A stretch of DNA of 64,000 nucleotides from Salinibacter sp. 10B (GTDB lineage: Bacteria > Bacteroidota > Rhodothermia > Rhodothermales > Salinibacteraceae): NCBI RefSeq assembly GCF_002954405.1, contig NZ_MQWC01000004.1, forward strand, positions 3,040,668 to 3,104,667, given 5' to 3'. Below the pieces are notes generated by a model. It was not told the DNA's origin, made no database searches, and saw nothing but the letters and a program-made list of their open reading frames with translations. This document shows, piece after piece, positions 1 to 9,008 of this stretch. Each line of letters starts with the position of its first letter. The first letter of the stretch is position 1. A program made the translations under genes and the position numbers.

Positions 1-2099
1 AGGGTTTGGTCGAGTTGATTCGGGCCGAGGGAGAGGTAGCGTGCAGGGGTGCGGCGGGCCTCCGTGCCGATTTGCCATCCTCCGTCTGTCCGGCGGAGTG
101 CCTCGTTGGCCGACCAGGCCGTCACGCTCCGCTCCCATTCTGCCTCCACGTTCGCCGAGAGCGAGAGACGCGTGCCCACGTCGACGTTGCCTCGGAGCCC
201 TGCCGCGTAGCTACGCCCGCCGTCCTCTATCATCGTGAATCCCGCCTCGGGTTCGATCTCCCAGCTGCGGCGGCTGTCCGTCGTAAACTCCGCTTCGACC
301 TTGGCCTGAGCCGGCTCTGCCCAGGGGCCGAGGCCTCGTGTCTCATACAGGTCGTATCCACCAAAGGGGTTCTCCGCTTCTGCGGATACCTCAATCCGCT
401 GGAAGCCTCGGAGCACCCAATTGGTCCCCACCTCAAGACTCAGTCCCTGATTGAGGCCGTTTTGATAGGAAAAGGACTGCGTATTGAAGGTGCGCACGCT
501 CGCCCGCTGAAACGGGCCGAAGGACTCTCCGCCGTTGATGTTGTGTTCGACGGAGGCGAGCATCACGACCATGTTGTTCTCCCGTAGCTGACCGAGGTCG
601 TTCGGATTGAACTGATCCCCGAAGACATCCAGCCCAACGAAGCCGGTCCAGTCGCCCTGTCGCTTGCGAAGCCACGTTTTCCCGGCCGCTCCGGCCCTCG
701 AGTCCTGTTCCGCCGGTGCAGGGCGGAGGTGGGTAAAGGCGGCGAATCCCTCCACGCCGTAGCGATTGTCCCCGAACCGGAGGTCCCAGTCGGCCCCACC
801 GGTGAGGCTGCTCCGTCGGTCCGGCGTCTCTTCTCTCGGAGCGGACATCCCAGTAACGATGCCGCCGACACTTGAGTAGCGCCCGAGTTGCTGCTTGAGC
901 CGGGCCACGCCGTAGTGCCGCGTGGGGTCAAAACTCTGCCCCGTGGTCGCCCCAAGGACACCGTACGAGAGGTCCCCCTCCGTCCGTCCTGAGAACTTGG
1001 CCGCACCCACAATAGGGGCCTGCGCGCCGATACGGCGAGTGTAGAGCAGCTCTCCGGGACCGGCGCTAAATTCGAACTTGTTGATCCCCTCCACGAAAAA
1101 CGGGCGCTTCTCGTCGAAAAATGTCTCGAAGGCGGAAAGATTGAGTACAGCCGGATCCGACTCGACCTGCCCGAAGTCTGGGTTGACAGTCACGTCCAGG
1201 ATCGAGTTCGGTCCTAGCCCCACCTTCACGTCGCCACCCACGTCGAAGGTGCGGTCCCACTCGGCCGTGCCTGGAACCTGTTCGCTTTCCTCGGCGCGGG
1301 CCCGGCTGAGCGTGTAGGGGCGCACCTGCACGTTGCGGCGGGATTCGATTCCCGTGATGCCCGTCACGTAGCCAAACTGAGACACGAGATTGGTGCGCTC
1401 CTCCCGGGGCACGAGCGGCCATTCGGCCTGCTCTCCGAGTCGTGGAATCGTGCGGGTGAAGTGGATGCCCCAGCGCTGGGTCTCGGCGCTAGAGAAGCGC
1501 AGCATGCTGTAAGGGATTTTGAGCTCTGCCATCCATCCCTCCGAGGTGAGGCGGACGTCACTGTACCACACGGCATCCCAGGACGTATCGAGGCCTCTGG
1601 GGAACAGGGCACCGCCTCCACCTCCCCCCTGGCCTCCGCTGGAGCGCGTGGCGTCGAGCTGCACACCTGCCGCACTCACCCCGAAAGCAAAGGCCTGACG
1701 TCGGTCCAGGTCTGAGTCGATCGAAATTAGAAACCAGTCCGCCCGGTTCCATTCATCACGTCGGCCCATCGTAGCCTGAACGCGACTCGGGTCTTGGTCG
1801 TGCATCCGGGCCCCGACGTAAAGATGGTCCTCGCCGTAGAGAACCCGTACGTCGGTCCGGTGGGTGGCCGCCGCGCCCTCGTCGGGCTCAAATTGACGGA
1901 AGTCGCTGATCGAAGTGGCTTCCGTCCAGGCAGTCTCCTGCAGACGACCGTCGACGCGGATCTCGGAGGCCGGTGTGGCCTCCACCGTGGAGCGCTCCTG
2001 GTCGGCGGCGGTCTGTTGTGCCCACACGTGGCCTGGAACGCACAGGCTGGCGGAGAGGGCAAAGTAAAGTAGAAGGGACGGAGCAGGAACGGAAGGCAT
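1..2099 (-). CDS. DUF5916 / CBM9-like domain outer-membrane protein (C-terminus outside window)
   Basis: An open frame of 699 codons runs from ATG at 2099 down to the left edge with no stop, so the gene is cut by the window. The N-terminus is a signal peptide (hydrophobic LLLYFALSASL, ending near VWAQ). A CBM9-like module follows, with IRVDGRLQETAW at about residue 47, VRVLYGEDHLYVGARMHD and an IPYSMLRF segment. Next comes the DUF5916 part with ILDVTVNPDFGQVESD and FFDEKRPFFVEG, then alternating beta-strand sequence typical of a barrel. The complete protein at 56477-58681 has the same architecture (DLTVNPDFSNVEADE, PEKRQFFID). The family is secreted or outer-membrane in Bacteroidota-type bacteria, and its substrate is unknown. 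Family assignment is firm; function is not. Confidence 0.85.
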   Translation of the reverse strand, partial: MPSVPAPSLLLYFALSASLCVPGHVWAQQTAADQERSTVEATPASEIRVDGRLQETAWTEATSISDFRQFEPDEGAAATHRTDVRVLYGEDHLYVGARMHDQDPSRVQATMGRRDEWNRADWFLISIDSDLDRRQAFAFGVSAAGVQLDATRSSGGQGGGGGGALFPRGLDTSWDAVWYSDVRLTSEGWMAELKIPYSMLRFSSAETQRWGIHFTRTIPRLGEQAEWPLVPREERTNLVSQFGYVTGITGIESRRNVQVRPYTLSRARAEESEQVPGTAEWDRTFDVGGDVKVGLGPNSILDVTVNPDFGQVESDPAVLNLSAFETFFDEKRPFFVEGINKFEFSAGPGELLYTRRIGAQAPIVGAAKFSGRTEGDLSYGVLGATTGQSFDPTRHYGVARLKQQLGRYSSVGGIVTGMSAPREETPDRRSSLTGGADWDLRFGDNRYGVEGFAAFTHLRPAPAEQDSRAGAAGKTWLRKRQGDWTGFVGLDVFGDQFNPNDLGQLRENNMVVMLASVEHNINGGESFGPFQRASVRTFNTQSFSYQNGLNQGLSLEVGTNWVLRGFQRIEVSAEAENPFGGYDLYETRGLGPWAEPAQAKVEAEFTTDSRRSWEIEPEAGFTMIEDGGRSYAAGLRGNVDVGTRLSLSANVEAEWERSVTAWSANEALRRTDGGWQIGTEARRTPARYLSLGPNQLDQT

Positions 2100-2428
2100 A
2101 GTACCGTAAATGGCGAGTCAGAAGAAAGAACTCAGGTGGGGACGACATGCCTCCCGGTCCACTTCTGTCCGTCCCGAGGGGTTCCGGCCCGGCCGACGAA
2201 GTGCACGAGCCTACCGCAGAGCACACTACAGAAGGATTCTCCCTCAGATCCGGTCTTCCTTTACCCTCAGTGGTCCCCGATCGCCCCTCTGCCGGTCCGG
2301 CATCAGAGGAGGCAGGCAAAGCCGCCATTCCTCCGTCCAATGTTATGACGTGCGATTGCCGTACAATCGCTGATTGCCAATGCCTACGTCGATACGACGC
2401 TGTGTTCTGCATCATCCCCTTCCGCTTC
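2100..2428. other. intergenic region upstream of the DUF5916 gene and the GGT remnant
   Basis: About 330 bases lie between the divergent starts of the DUF5916 gene (2099, minus) and the GGT remnant (2429, plus). Both strands carry short open frames with no family resemblance or convincing start. The promoter of the DUF5916 gene must lie here, but no clear -35/-10 pair could be picked out. Confidence 0.4.
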
Positions 2429-2777
2429 ATGTCAGTTCCGTCGATGCGGCGTGTCCTCAGCCTCACCTTTCTCCTCGTCGTTGCATGCGGCACCCTCGTA
2501 GCTTGGACCCCCGAGCCGACCGTTTCGGACAGCGCAACCGTCTCGAATGGTACAGCGTCAGAAACCGCTGCGTCGGGTTCCGTTCCCGAGTACGCCGAGA
2601 ATGGGATGGTCGTCTCCGCCAAGCGGTGGGCCTCCGAGGCGGGCCGATCACGAAGGGCGTTTTCGGTGAGTACGTGCGCTGGGGGTGTGCGCAGGCCCTT
2701 CGCGTGTAGCACCCCGACGACAAGCGGGTCTTCTACGGCAGATCCGATTCCCGGAGTGACGGAGCCGCCGTCGGTGA
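2429..2777 (+). pseudogene. gamma-glutamyltransferase remnant (internal deletion, frameshift, stop)
   Basis: The 5' part encodes a lipoprotein-like signal (SLTFLLVVACG) and then YAENGMVVSAKRWASEAG, which is the start of the mature region of bacterial gamma-glutamyltranspeptidases (NGMVVS...ASEAG, normally followed by GGNAVDAA). At about 2640 the match stops. From about 2650, in another frame, the sequence reads GEYVRWGCAQALRV, a TAG stop at 2707, then DKRVFYGRSDSRSDGAAVGE. This resembles the family C-terminus (GxAQAI...V..G.SDPRxDGAAVGY). A normal enzyme has about 550 residues, so roughly 450 codons are missing, including the catalytic Thr. It is a dead gene made of the two ends. Alternative: chance similarity of the short C-terminal part. 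Confidence 0.6.
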
Positions 2778-2914
2778 GAGGACGGGTCGTAGCCCGCGTC
2801 GAATCATTGGAGAAACAGTCTGGACGGTTCCGCGTCCGAGATACGCACTTCGGTACCGTCAACCCCTTTTTATAAACGCGGACACGAGGAAGGGCTCGTG
2901 CCCCAGATGATCCT

Positions 2915-3331
2915 GTGGCCTACCGTTACAATCTCCATCCCTCATACGGCCTCGTCGTTATTCGGGCACAGGGGGCCAAATGGACTGGGGAGGACATTTT
3001 GGAGAGTGCGGACGAGATCGTCGCGGACGATCAGTTTGCCCCGGACTACGACTGGATTTACGACATGCGCTACGTCCATCACACCGTGATTGACGTGGAG
3101 GAGATCGAGCGCATCGTCGATCGATTTCGGGCCTTTCGCGAAAAGGGACGGGTGGATTCCAACAGCAATTCTGTCATCGTAGGCTCGGACGAGGACGTGC
3201 ACTTTACGGGGATCCTCTACCAGTACAAGTCGAATCGTACTGAGAGCCAGTTTCAAATCGTGGACACGATGGAGGCGGCCCTGCACTGGCTTGGGGTCGA
3301 AACGGCGGCCTCGGAGCTCCTGGAGGAATAG
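2915..3331 (+). CDS. small STAS/SpoIIAA-like hypothetical protein
   Basis: 138 residues from GTG at 2915 (reads M-AYRYNLHPSYGLVVIRAQG). No signal peptide or membrane segment is seen. The order beta-strand (GLVVIRAQG), helix-rich middle (ILESADEIVAD), DWIYDMRYVHHTVIDVEEIERIVDRF, then NSVIVGSDEDVHFTGILYQY and a C-terminal helix resembles the small STAS-like proteins of Bacteroidota-type bacteria. The assignment rests on the pattern only. The protein is acidic, as expected for a salt-in halophile. It stands alone, with the GGT remnant upstream and an exported propeller protein downstream. The function is unknown. Confidence 0.6.
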   Translation: MAYRYNLHPSYGLVVIRAQGAKWTGEDILESADEIVADDQFAPDYDWIYDMRYVHHTVIDVEEIERIVDRFRAFREKGRVDSNSNSVIVGSDEDVHFTGILYQYKSNRTESQFQIVDTMEAALHWLGVETAASELLEE

Positions 3332-3526
3332 AGCAGAGGGCTTCACGTCGCAGTCTGCTTGATACACCGTTTCGGAACGTGTCCTTTCCCCGAAAGAGTG
3401 GCGTGGGCCCATCCCGCTTGCCGCGGCCGCGGCCATTTCTCGATCCCGGGATCGACCCTGGAACAGATCTCCGTTCGCCCGGTGCCGTCCCACTGTCGCT
3501 GTTTTGTACCGTAGTTTTCCCTCAGC

Positions 3527-6500
3527 ATGCTGCCCTCATCGGTTCGTTCTCTCGTCGGTGTTCTCGTTTTGCTCTTGGCGATTCCGCTTCCCCTTTCCGC
3601 CCAGCCGGCATCGGTCGACACGGCGCTTTTTCGTGATCTCGACTACCGGATGGTCGGCCCTACCCGCGGCGGGCGTGTGACGGCGGTAGAGGGGCATCCT
3701 GCTCATCCCAAGACCTTCTATATGGGCGCCGCCGGCGGCGGGGGCGTGTGGAAAACCACCGACTACGGGGAGACCTGGATCAATCTCACGGACGGGGAAA
3801 ACTGGAAAAGCACGGCGATCGGGGCACTGGAGGTGCCTGCTTCGGATACGAGTATCGTTTACGCTGGCACCGGTTCGGAAGCCATCCGCGCCAATGTGAC
3901 CACCGGACGCGGCGTCTACAAGTCGACGGACGCCGGCGATTCCTGGCAATTTTTGGGACTGGAAAATGCCGGACAGATTGGCGCCATCAACGCCCATCCG
4001 GAGAACCCGGACCGCGTGTTCGTCGCTGCGCTTGGGCATCCCTTCGGGAAAAACAAGCAGCGGGGCGTCTTTCGCTCCACGAACGGCGGCGAAACGTGGG
4101 AGAAGGTCCTCTATGCCTCCGACTCGACGGGAGCCGTGGACCTCGCATTCCATCCAAACAACCCCGACGTGATCTACGCTGCGATGTGGCGGGCCGAGCG
4201 GAAGCCGTGGACCATTATCAGCGGCAACGACGGGGGGGACGGCCTCTACAAGTCGACCGACGGGGGAGATACGTGGACTCAGTTGGAAAACGGGCTCCCC
4301 ACCGGACTTGTCGGCAAGATTGACATCGCCGTCACGCCCGCCGCGCCGGATCGCGTCTACGCACTTGTGGAAGCACCGGGCAAGAAGCAGGGCCTCTACC
4401 GCTCGGACAACGCCGGCGAGAGCTGGCGACAGGTGAGCGACAAAAAGGAGATCATGAGCCGCCCGTTTTATTTCACCCACATCTTTGCCCACCCCGAGGA
4501 CCCGGATCAGATCTTCGTGGGCAATGTCAACTATTGGGTGTCGTCGGACGGAGGGCAGACCTTCGACACGAAAGAGGTGACGCACGTGGACGTACACGAC
4601 CTCTGGATCAACCCCGAGCAGCCTGAGATTCGCATTCAAGGAAACGATGGGGGAGCAACGGTGTCGATGAATGGAGGGCAGACGTGGTCTACGCAGCACA
4701 ACCAGCCGACCGCCGAGCTTTACCAGGTGAACGTGGACGAGCGGTTTCCCTACTGGCTTTATGCCGGACAGCAGGACAACTCGACGATCGCCGTGCCGAG
4801 CCGTCCGCCCGCCGAGAGTGCGCCCGCGGGGCCGTCGGCCTGGTGGAAGGCCATTGGCGGCTGCGAAACCGGCCCCGTCGTGCCTCAGCCCAACACGCCC
4901 ATCGTGTTCGGCAACTGCAAAGGGCGCTTTGCCCGATACAGCCAGGAAACCGGCCAGGCGCAGCAGTACTGGGTGGGGGCGCAGTACATGTACGGCCAGA
5001 ACCCCGCCGAGCTGGAGTGGCGCTTTCAGCGCGTGGTGCCCATCGAGATCTCGCCGCATGACTCCAGCGTCGTTTACCACGCTTCGCAGTACGTGCATCG
5101 AACCACGAACGGGGGGGAGGACTGGTCCCGCATCAGTCCGGACCTTACGGCGAACAAGCCACAATACCAGATGCGCTCTGGCGGCCCCATCACCAACGAC
5201 ATCACGGGCGAAGAGCACTTCAGTACCCTCTACGCCGTGCAGGTGTCGCCTCACGACGCCGACGTGATTTGGGCGGGCGCGAACGACGGTCCGGTCCACG
5301 TAACGCGGGATGGTGGGGAGACGTGGACGAATGTGACACCGCCCGACGTGCCCCCAAACGGGCGCGTCGACGCCATTTCGCCGTCGCCCCACGCGCCCGG
5401 CACCGCAACGGTTGCCATCCAGCGACGCCTCCTCAAGGACTTTGCGCCCTACATCTACCGCACCACCGACTACGGCGAGACGTGGACCCGCATCACGGAC
5501 GGCATTCCGTCGGATTACCCCGTGCGAACCGTTCGGGAGGACCCGAACCGCGAAGGTCTGCTTTACGCCGGCACCGACTTCGGACTGTTCGTGTCGTTCA
5601 ACGGGGGGCAACAGTGGCAGCCCCTCCAGCGCGACCTCCCGGTGACCCCCGTCACCGACATTCGGGTCCATCGAAAGGATCTCGCTCTCTCCACCATGGG
5701 GCGTAGCTTCTGGGTCCTCGACAACTTGACGCCGCTCTACCAGATCGACGAGCAGCTCGCCGAGGCCGACCGTCACCTTTTTGCTCCCCGCGACGCGTAC
5801 CGATTGCGGTACTGGGGGGGGCAGCGCGGCCCGAGCGGGCCGGAGTACCCGGCCGCTGGGGCGATGATCGACTTTTATCTGGAGGAGGCGCCGGACCAGC
5901 CGATCACCCTCGACATTCTCGACGGCACTGATGTGGTGCGCCGGTTTGTGGGGGTAACGGAGCAGATGGAAACGGCAGACGAGAGGAGCCCCGCTCGGCC
6001 GATGAAGGCCCCGGGTCCTGTCGAGCCGAGCACGATTGACACGTTTACGGTCCACGCGGGACAGAACCGGTTCACCTGGGACCTGGAGTACCCCGAGGCA
6101 ACGCCGAAGACACAGGGTGAGGGCACGTACTTCGGCGTCTACAGCGGCCCGATGGCCCTTCCCGGCTCGTACCGCGTGCGTTTATCGGCAGGCGATTGGG
6201 ACGCGACGCAACCCCTGACGGTGAAGATGGACCCGCGTGTACAGAACGCGGGGGTGACGAAAGAAGACCTGGAGGCGCAATTTGCGCTGAACCGCGAGAT
6301 CCTCGATGCCATCGGCACGGCGCGCGCCACGGCCTACGCCATCGACTCGGTCCGCACGCAACTCCGCAACGCCGTAGAGAATGGGCAACGCGATCAGGGC
6401 ACGGTGCAATCGACGCTTGATCGTCTCGGCGCTCTCCACGCAAAGCTGGCAACCTCGACGGAGGGCAGCTACCCGCCCCCCAAGCTCATTGACCAGCTGG

Positions 6501-6649
6501 AGTACCTCTACTACATGACGAGTGCGGCCGACCAGAATCCTGGATCCGACGCGCCTGCCCGCTTTCAGACGCTGGACAAGCGCCTCAGTGACATTCGTGC
6601 CGAATGGAAGCAGCTCCGACGCCAACTCGATCTTCCGACGACCGACTGA
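3527..6649 (+). CDS. secreted BNR-repeat / VPS10 (sortilin)-type beta-propeller protein
   Basis: 1040 residues with a signal peptide (VLVLLLAIPLPLSAQ). Residues about 35-720 hold many Asp-box (BNR) motifs of the form S/T-x-D-x-G-x-x-W: KTTDYGETW, KSTDAGDSW, RSTNGGETW, KSTDGGDTW, RSDNAGESW, SMNGGQTW, RTTNGGEDW, TRDGGETW and RTTDYGETW. This is the pattern of large glycosyl-hydrolase-like or sortilin-type propellers common in Rhodothermota and Bacteroidota. The last ~300 residues form a beta-domain (PGSYRVRLSAGDW) and a helical tail. Such proteins are exported. Many are annotated as glycosidases, but no catalytic set is visible here, so an enzymatic role is not claimed. It is a single gene, with about 195 bases before it and 166 after. 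Confidence 0.85.
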   Translation: MLPSSVRSLVGVLVLLLAIPLPLSAQPASVDTALFRDLDYRMVGPTRGGRVTAVEGHPAHPKTFYMGAAGGGGVWKTTDYGETWINLTDGENWKSTAIGALEVPASDTSIVYAGTGSEAIRANVTTGRGVYKSTDAGDSWQFLGLENAGQIGAINAHPENPDRVFVAALGHPFGKNKQRGVFRSTNGGETWEKVLYASDSTGAVDLAFHPNNPDVIYAAMWRAERKPWTIISGNDGGDGLYKSTDGGDTWTQLENGLPTGLVGKIDIAVTPAAPDRVYALVEAPGKKQGLYRSDNAGESWRQVSDKKEIMSRPFYFTHIFAHPEDPDQIFVGNVNYWVSSDGGQTFDTKEVTHVDVHDLWINPEQPEIRIQGNDGGATVSMNGGQTWSTQHNQPTAELYQVNVDERFPYWLYAGQQDNSTIAVPSRPPAESAPAGPSAWWKAIGGCETGPVVPQPNTPIVFGNCKGRFARYSQETGQAQQYWVGAQYMYGQNPAELEWRFQRVVPIEISPHDSSVVYHASQYVHRTTNGGEDWSRISPDLTANKPQYQMRSGGPITNDITGEEHFSTLYAVQVSPHDADVIWAGANDGPVHVTRDGGETWTNVTPPDVPPNGRVDAISPSPHAPGTATVAIQRRLLKDFAPYIYRTTDYGETWTRITDGIPSDYPVRTVREDPNREGLLYAGTDFGLFVSFNGGQQWQPLQRDLPVTPVTDIRVHRKDLALSTMGRSFWVLDNLTPLYQIDEQLAEADRHLFAPRDAYRLRYWGGQRGPSGPEYPAAGAMIDFYLEEAPDQPITLDILDGTDVVRRFVGVTEQMETADERSPARPMKAPGPVEPSTIDTFTVHAGQNRFTWDLEYPEATPKTQGEGTYFGVYSGPMALPGSYRVRLSAGDWDATQPLTVKMDPRVQNAGVTKEDLEAQFALNREILDAIGTARATAYAIDSVRTQLRNAVENGQRDQGTVQSTLDRLGALHAKLATSTEGSYPPPKLIDQLEYLYYMTSAADQNPGSDAPARFQTLDKRLSDIRAEWKQLRRQLDLPTTD

Positions 6650-6815
6650 CATCGCTGCGTTTCACTTGGAAGATGCGGATCCCTAAAGCACATTGAGGCA
6701 CTGTCGGGGGGGAGGAAGCGTATAGGGGGCGGAGGCATGGAAGCGTGGAGGATTGAACGGCGGCTTCCGTCTGTCTCCCTCACGTTCATGCGTCCACACG
6801 TCCACACAGTCGCCT

Positions 6816-7460
6816 ATGTTTACGGGAATCATCGAAGAGGTAGGTACTCTCACGAACGTCGAGGATCTCGGGGGCGGCAAACGGCTCACCATTGAGGCGG
6901 AGATGGCACCCACGCTCCGGGTCGACCAGAGCGTCTCGATCAACGGCGCGTGCCAGACGGTCGTGGCGGTGGATGCCGAGAATCGCACCTTCGCCGTCGA
7001 TAGCATTGAGGAAACCCTGCGCAAAACGACGTTCGGCCGTTTCACGGCGGGCGCGCCGGTCAACCTGGAGCGTGCACTGCAGGCCGGCGACCGGTTGGAC
7101 GGCCATTTTGTGCAGGGACATGTGGACGCCACCGGCACGATCGTCAAGGTCGAGCGGGAGGAGACAGACTGGCTGTACACCATCCAGTTCGATCCCAAAT
7201 ACGCCGCCTACCTCATCCCGGTGGGCTCCATTTCCGTAGACGGCATCAGCCTAACGGTGGCGCGGCTTGAGGAGGAGACCTTTACCGTCGCGATCATTCC
7301 GCATACCTACAAGGAGACGAACGTGGCCGACGGGTGGACGGAGGGAGCGGCGGTGAACCTGGAGTTCGATCTCATCGGGAAGTATGTGACGCGCAGTTTG
7401 ACCGCGAGCGGCGAGACACCCGATCCAGAGGCACTGGCGCAGGCCTGGGGAGAGGAGTAG
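6816..7460 (+). CDS. ribE: riboflavin synthase, alpha chain
   Basis: 214 residues. The start MFTGIIEEVGTL at 6816 is the invariant N-terminus of the family, so the longer upstream reading is rejected. Two homologous lumazine-binding barrels are seen: residues 1-95 (SINGACQTVV, VDSIEETLRKT) and about 97-195 (GHFVQGHVDATGTI, SISVDGISLTV, IPHTYKETNVADGW). The enzyme dismutates two 6,7-dimethyl-8-ribityllumazine molecules to riboflavin and the pyrimidinedione, in the cytoplasm. Length is normal. No other rib genes are adjacent and no FMN riboswitch consensus is visible in the 166 bases upstream. Confidence 0.95.
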   Translation: MFTGIIEEVGTLTNVEDLGGGKRLTIEAEMAPTLRVDQSVSINGACQTVVAVDAENRTFAVDSIEETLRKTTFGRFTAGAPVNLERALQAGDRLDGHFVQGHVDATGTIVKVEREETDWLYTIQFDPKYAAYLIPVGSISVDGISLTVARLEEETFTVAIIPHTYKETNVADGWTEGAAVNLEFDLIGKYVTRSLTASGETPDPEALAQAWGEE

Positions 7461-7604
7461 GGAGGACGCTGTGACCGGAGAGGATGGATCGTTCTCGTCC
7501 TATTGCAAAGTTTTCGCTAGAGGCGTTGTGGAAGCGTGGCAGCACCCTGATCGGGAGCGCTCAGATGCGAACGGAGCACTCGGGTCCGCGGGGACGAAGA
7601 GAGA

Positions 7605-8165
7605 TTACGTGTGTGGATAGTCCATTTGTCTGGCAATCTGACGCCGCACAGTCGGTCCCGTTAGCCGTTCCACGACGTGGAGTCCGAGATCAATGCCCGC
7701 CGAGACGCCCCGGGCCGTAATCACGTCGCCTACGTCCACCACGCGATCGTCGACCACCTGCGCGCAGTACGGCGCCAAGTCGTCGAATGCATTCGGATGC
7801 GTGGTTGCCCGTCGATCGTCAAGGAAGCCCGCCGCCCCCAGAAGTAGGGAACCAGTGCAGACGGAGGCCTTCAGGCCAACAGGCTCGGCGGTCCTCATCC
7901 ACTTCAGGAAGGCGTCGTCCTCTTGCAGAAGGGCAGTGCCATGCCCGCCCGGCACCACGAGCAGATCGTACGCGTCTAGGGCGGACCCCACGCAATCGGG
8001 GGTGAAGTGCAGTCCCCGTGCATCGGAGATCGGTTCACGGAATGCGCAGAGGTCCCACGCGAAGTCGTCTACGAAGCCCATCGTCTTCAGACGAGTGATG
8101 GGGTCGTAGGCCCCGATGAGGTCGAGGGCGGTAAGGTCGTCGAAGAGGAGGAAGGCAACGGTCAT
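7605..8165 (-). CDS. DJ-1/PfpI family protein, isonitrile-hydratase-like
   Basis: 186 residues from ATG at 8165 (MTVAFLLFDDLTALDLIGAYDP). The longer frame upstream lacks family similarity. The protein has the class-I glutamine amidotransferase-like fold signature: LLVVPGGHG around residue 70, then the nucleophile elbow SVCTGSLLLGAAGFLDDRRATTH with a Cys at about 100. The aspartate-rich N-terminus LFDDLTALDLIGAYDP is typical of the isonitrile hydratase/ThiJ-like branch. It is probably a cytoplasmic hydrolase or lyase; the substrate is unknown. It has no operon partners and is convergent with riboflavin synthase. Confidence 0.85.
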   Translation of the reverse strand: MTVAFLLFDDLTALDLIGAYDPITRLKTMGFVDDFAWDLCAFREPISDARGLHFTPDCVGSALDAYDLLVVPGGHGTALLQEDDAFLKWMRTAEPVGLKASVCTGSLLLGAAGFLDDRRATTHPNAFDDLAPYCAQVVDDRVVDVGDVITARGVSAGIDLGLHVVERLTGPTVRRQIARQMDYPHT

Positions 8166-8576
8166 GAGAAGGGTTTTTCTGATGGACGTCTCATACCGAA
8201 TCTTGCTACAGGCTTCAGGTAGGGGAGCTACGACGATGTAATACGCAAATCCCTCTCGGATCGTCGGCGCCGTCAAGGAGGGCACCAGAAGCGCCGTTGG
8301 ACTCCAACGGCGCTACGGAAGCCTACTTCTACCGGAATAGAGCCCCCGGAGTTGGGATCACTTCCCCTTCCAGAACAGAAAGAAGCCCGTTCGTGCCTTT
8401 GCCCGAATCGGCCAGTGCGGGGGCGCTTAGAAACGGGTTTGCTGATTTTCCTTCGCACGAGAGAGCCCGTCCCGGAAGAATCGAGAGATCCGAAGACGCT
8501 CGGACGGGGGGTTGCGTTCGGATGCTGGGGACCTCGGTACAAGCCCTTTTCTTGAGCGGGATCCCCCAGCAACGAT
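8166..8576. other. intergenic region with a perfect 11-bp inverted repeat
   Basis: This stretch separates the PfpI gene start from the stop of the gene at 8577-9008. No frame on either strand looks coding. It contains a perfect inverted repeat AGCGCCGTTGG (8290-8300) / CCAACGGCGCT (8304-8314) with a 3-base loop. No T-run follows on either strand, so it is not a standard terminator. It could be an operator or an RNA hairpin. Confidence 0.4.
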
Positions 8577-9008
8577 TCAAGACGTTTCCACCAGCCAGCC
8601 GATGATGCGTCGGCGGTCTTCGCGGGGAGCATCTTTGTAGAAGTGCACTTCGACCGTGTCGAGGGGAGCGTAAAGGCCCACCTTGCCGGCGACGCCCGGC
8701 AGTCGGCTCGTGCGCGATCCGGGAATCGACGCCGAAAAAGACGCGCCGTACCGCTTCTCGCAGCGAGCGGCGAATCCGCTCAGAATCGGCCCGGCGGTCT
8801 CGTCCTCGAACGTCGCCTGTACGTGCAGAGGATACGCCCGACAGTCGTTGCGAAGCACGACCTCCCGGTCGGCTCCGTCGTACACGAAAATGTCGTGCGT
8901 GTCGCCGTTGCGCAGATGCGCATCGAGCTCACTCGGTGACGCGAAAACGACAGGGGCGTCCGTCTTCGTCGAAGGAGAAGCACTGCTCTTCTTTTGAGCT
9001 AAAGCCAT
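8577..9008 (-). CDS. hypothetical protein, third gene of operon
   Basis: 143 residues. The ATG at 9008 is preceded by AAGGAAAGCG, a good ribosome-binding site by the standards of this window. This supports the start even though it makes the gene overlap the end of the upstream gene (stop at 8929) by 80 bases in another frame. The protein is mostly beta-strand (HDIFVYDGADREVVLRND, YPLHVQATFEDET, DTVEVHFYKDAPREDRRRIIGWLVE) with no signal peptide or membrane segment. No family was recognised. Its operon partners are the two genes upstream. Confidence 0.65.
   Translation of the reverse strand: MALAQKKSSASPSTKTDAPVVFASPSELDAHLRNGDTHDIFVYDGADREVVLRNDCRAYPLHVQATFEDETAGPILSGFAARCEKRYGASFSASIPGSRTSRLPGVAGKVGLYAPLDTVEVHFYKDAPREDRRRIIGWLVETS

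Noticed and set aside
1888-2862. 324-codon minus-strand frame across the DUF5916 start and GGT remnant
   Set aside because: It conflicts with the DUF5916 gene on the same strand in another frame, and has no recognisable domain or acidic composition.
3536-6055. 839-codon open frame antisense to the BNR protein
   Set aside because: The sense frame has a signal peptide and clear Asp-box motifs; the antisense frame is basic, His/Arg-rich and shows no motif. It is a high-GC shadow.
6650-6815. FMN riboswitch upstream of riboflavin synthase
   Set aside because: The conserved RFN-element sequence blocks are absent.
8290-8314. Perfect inverted repeat considered as a terminator
   Set aside because: No T-run on either strand and 260 bases beyond the nearest stop.
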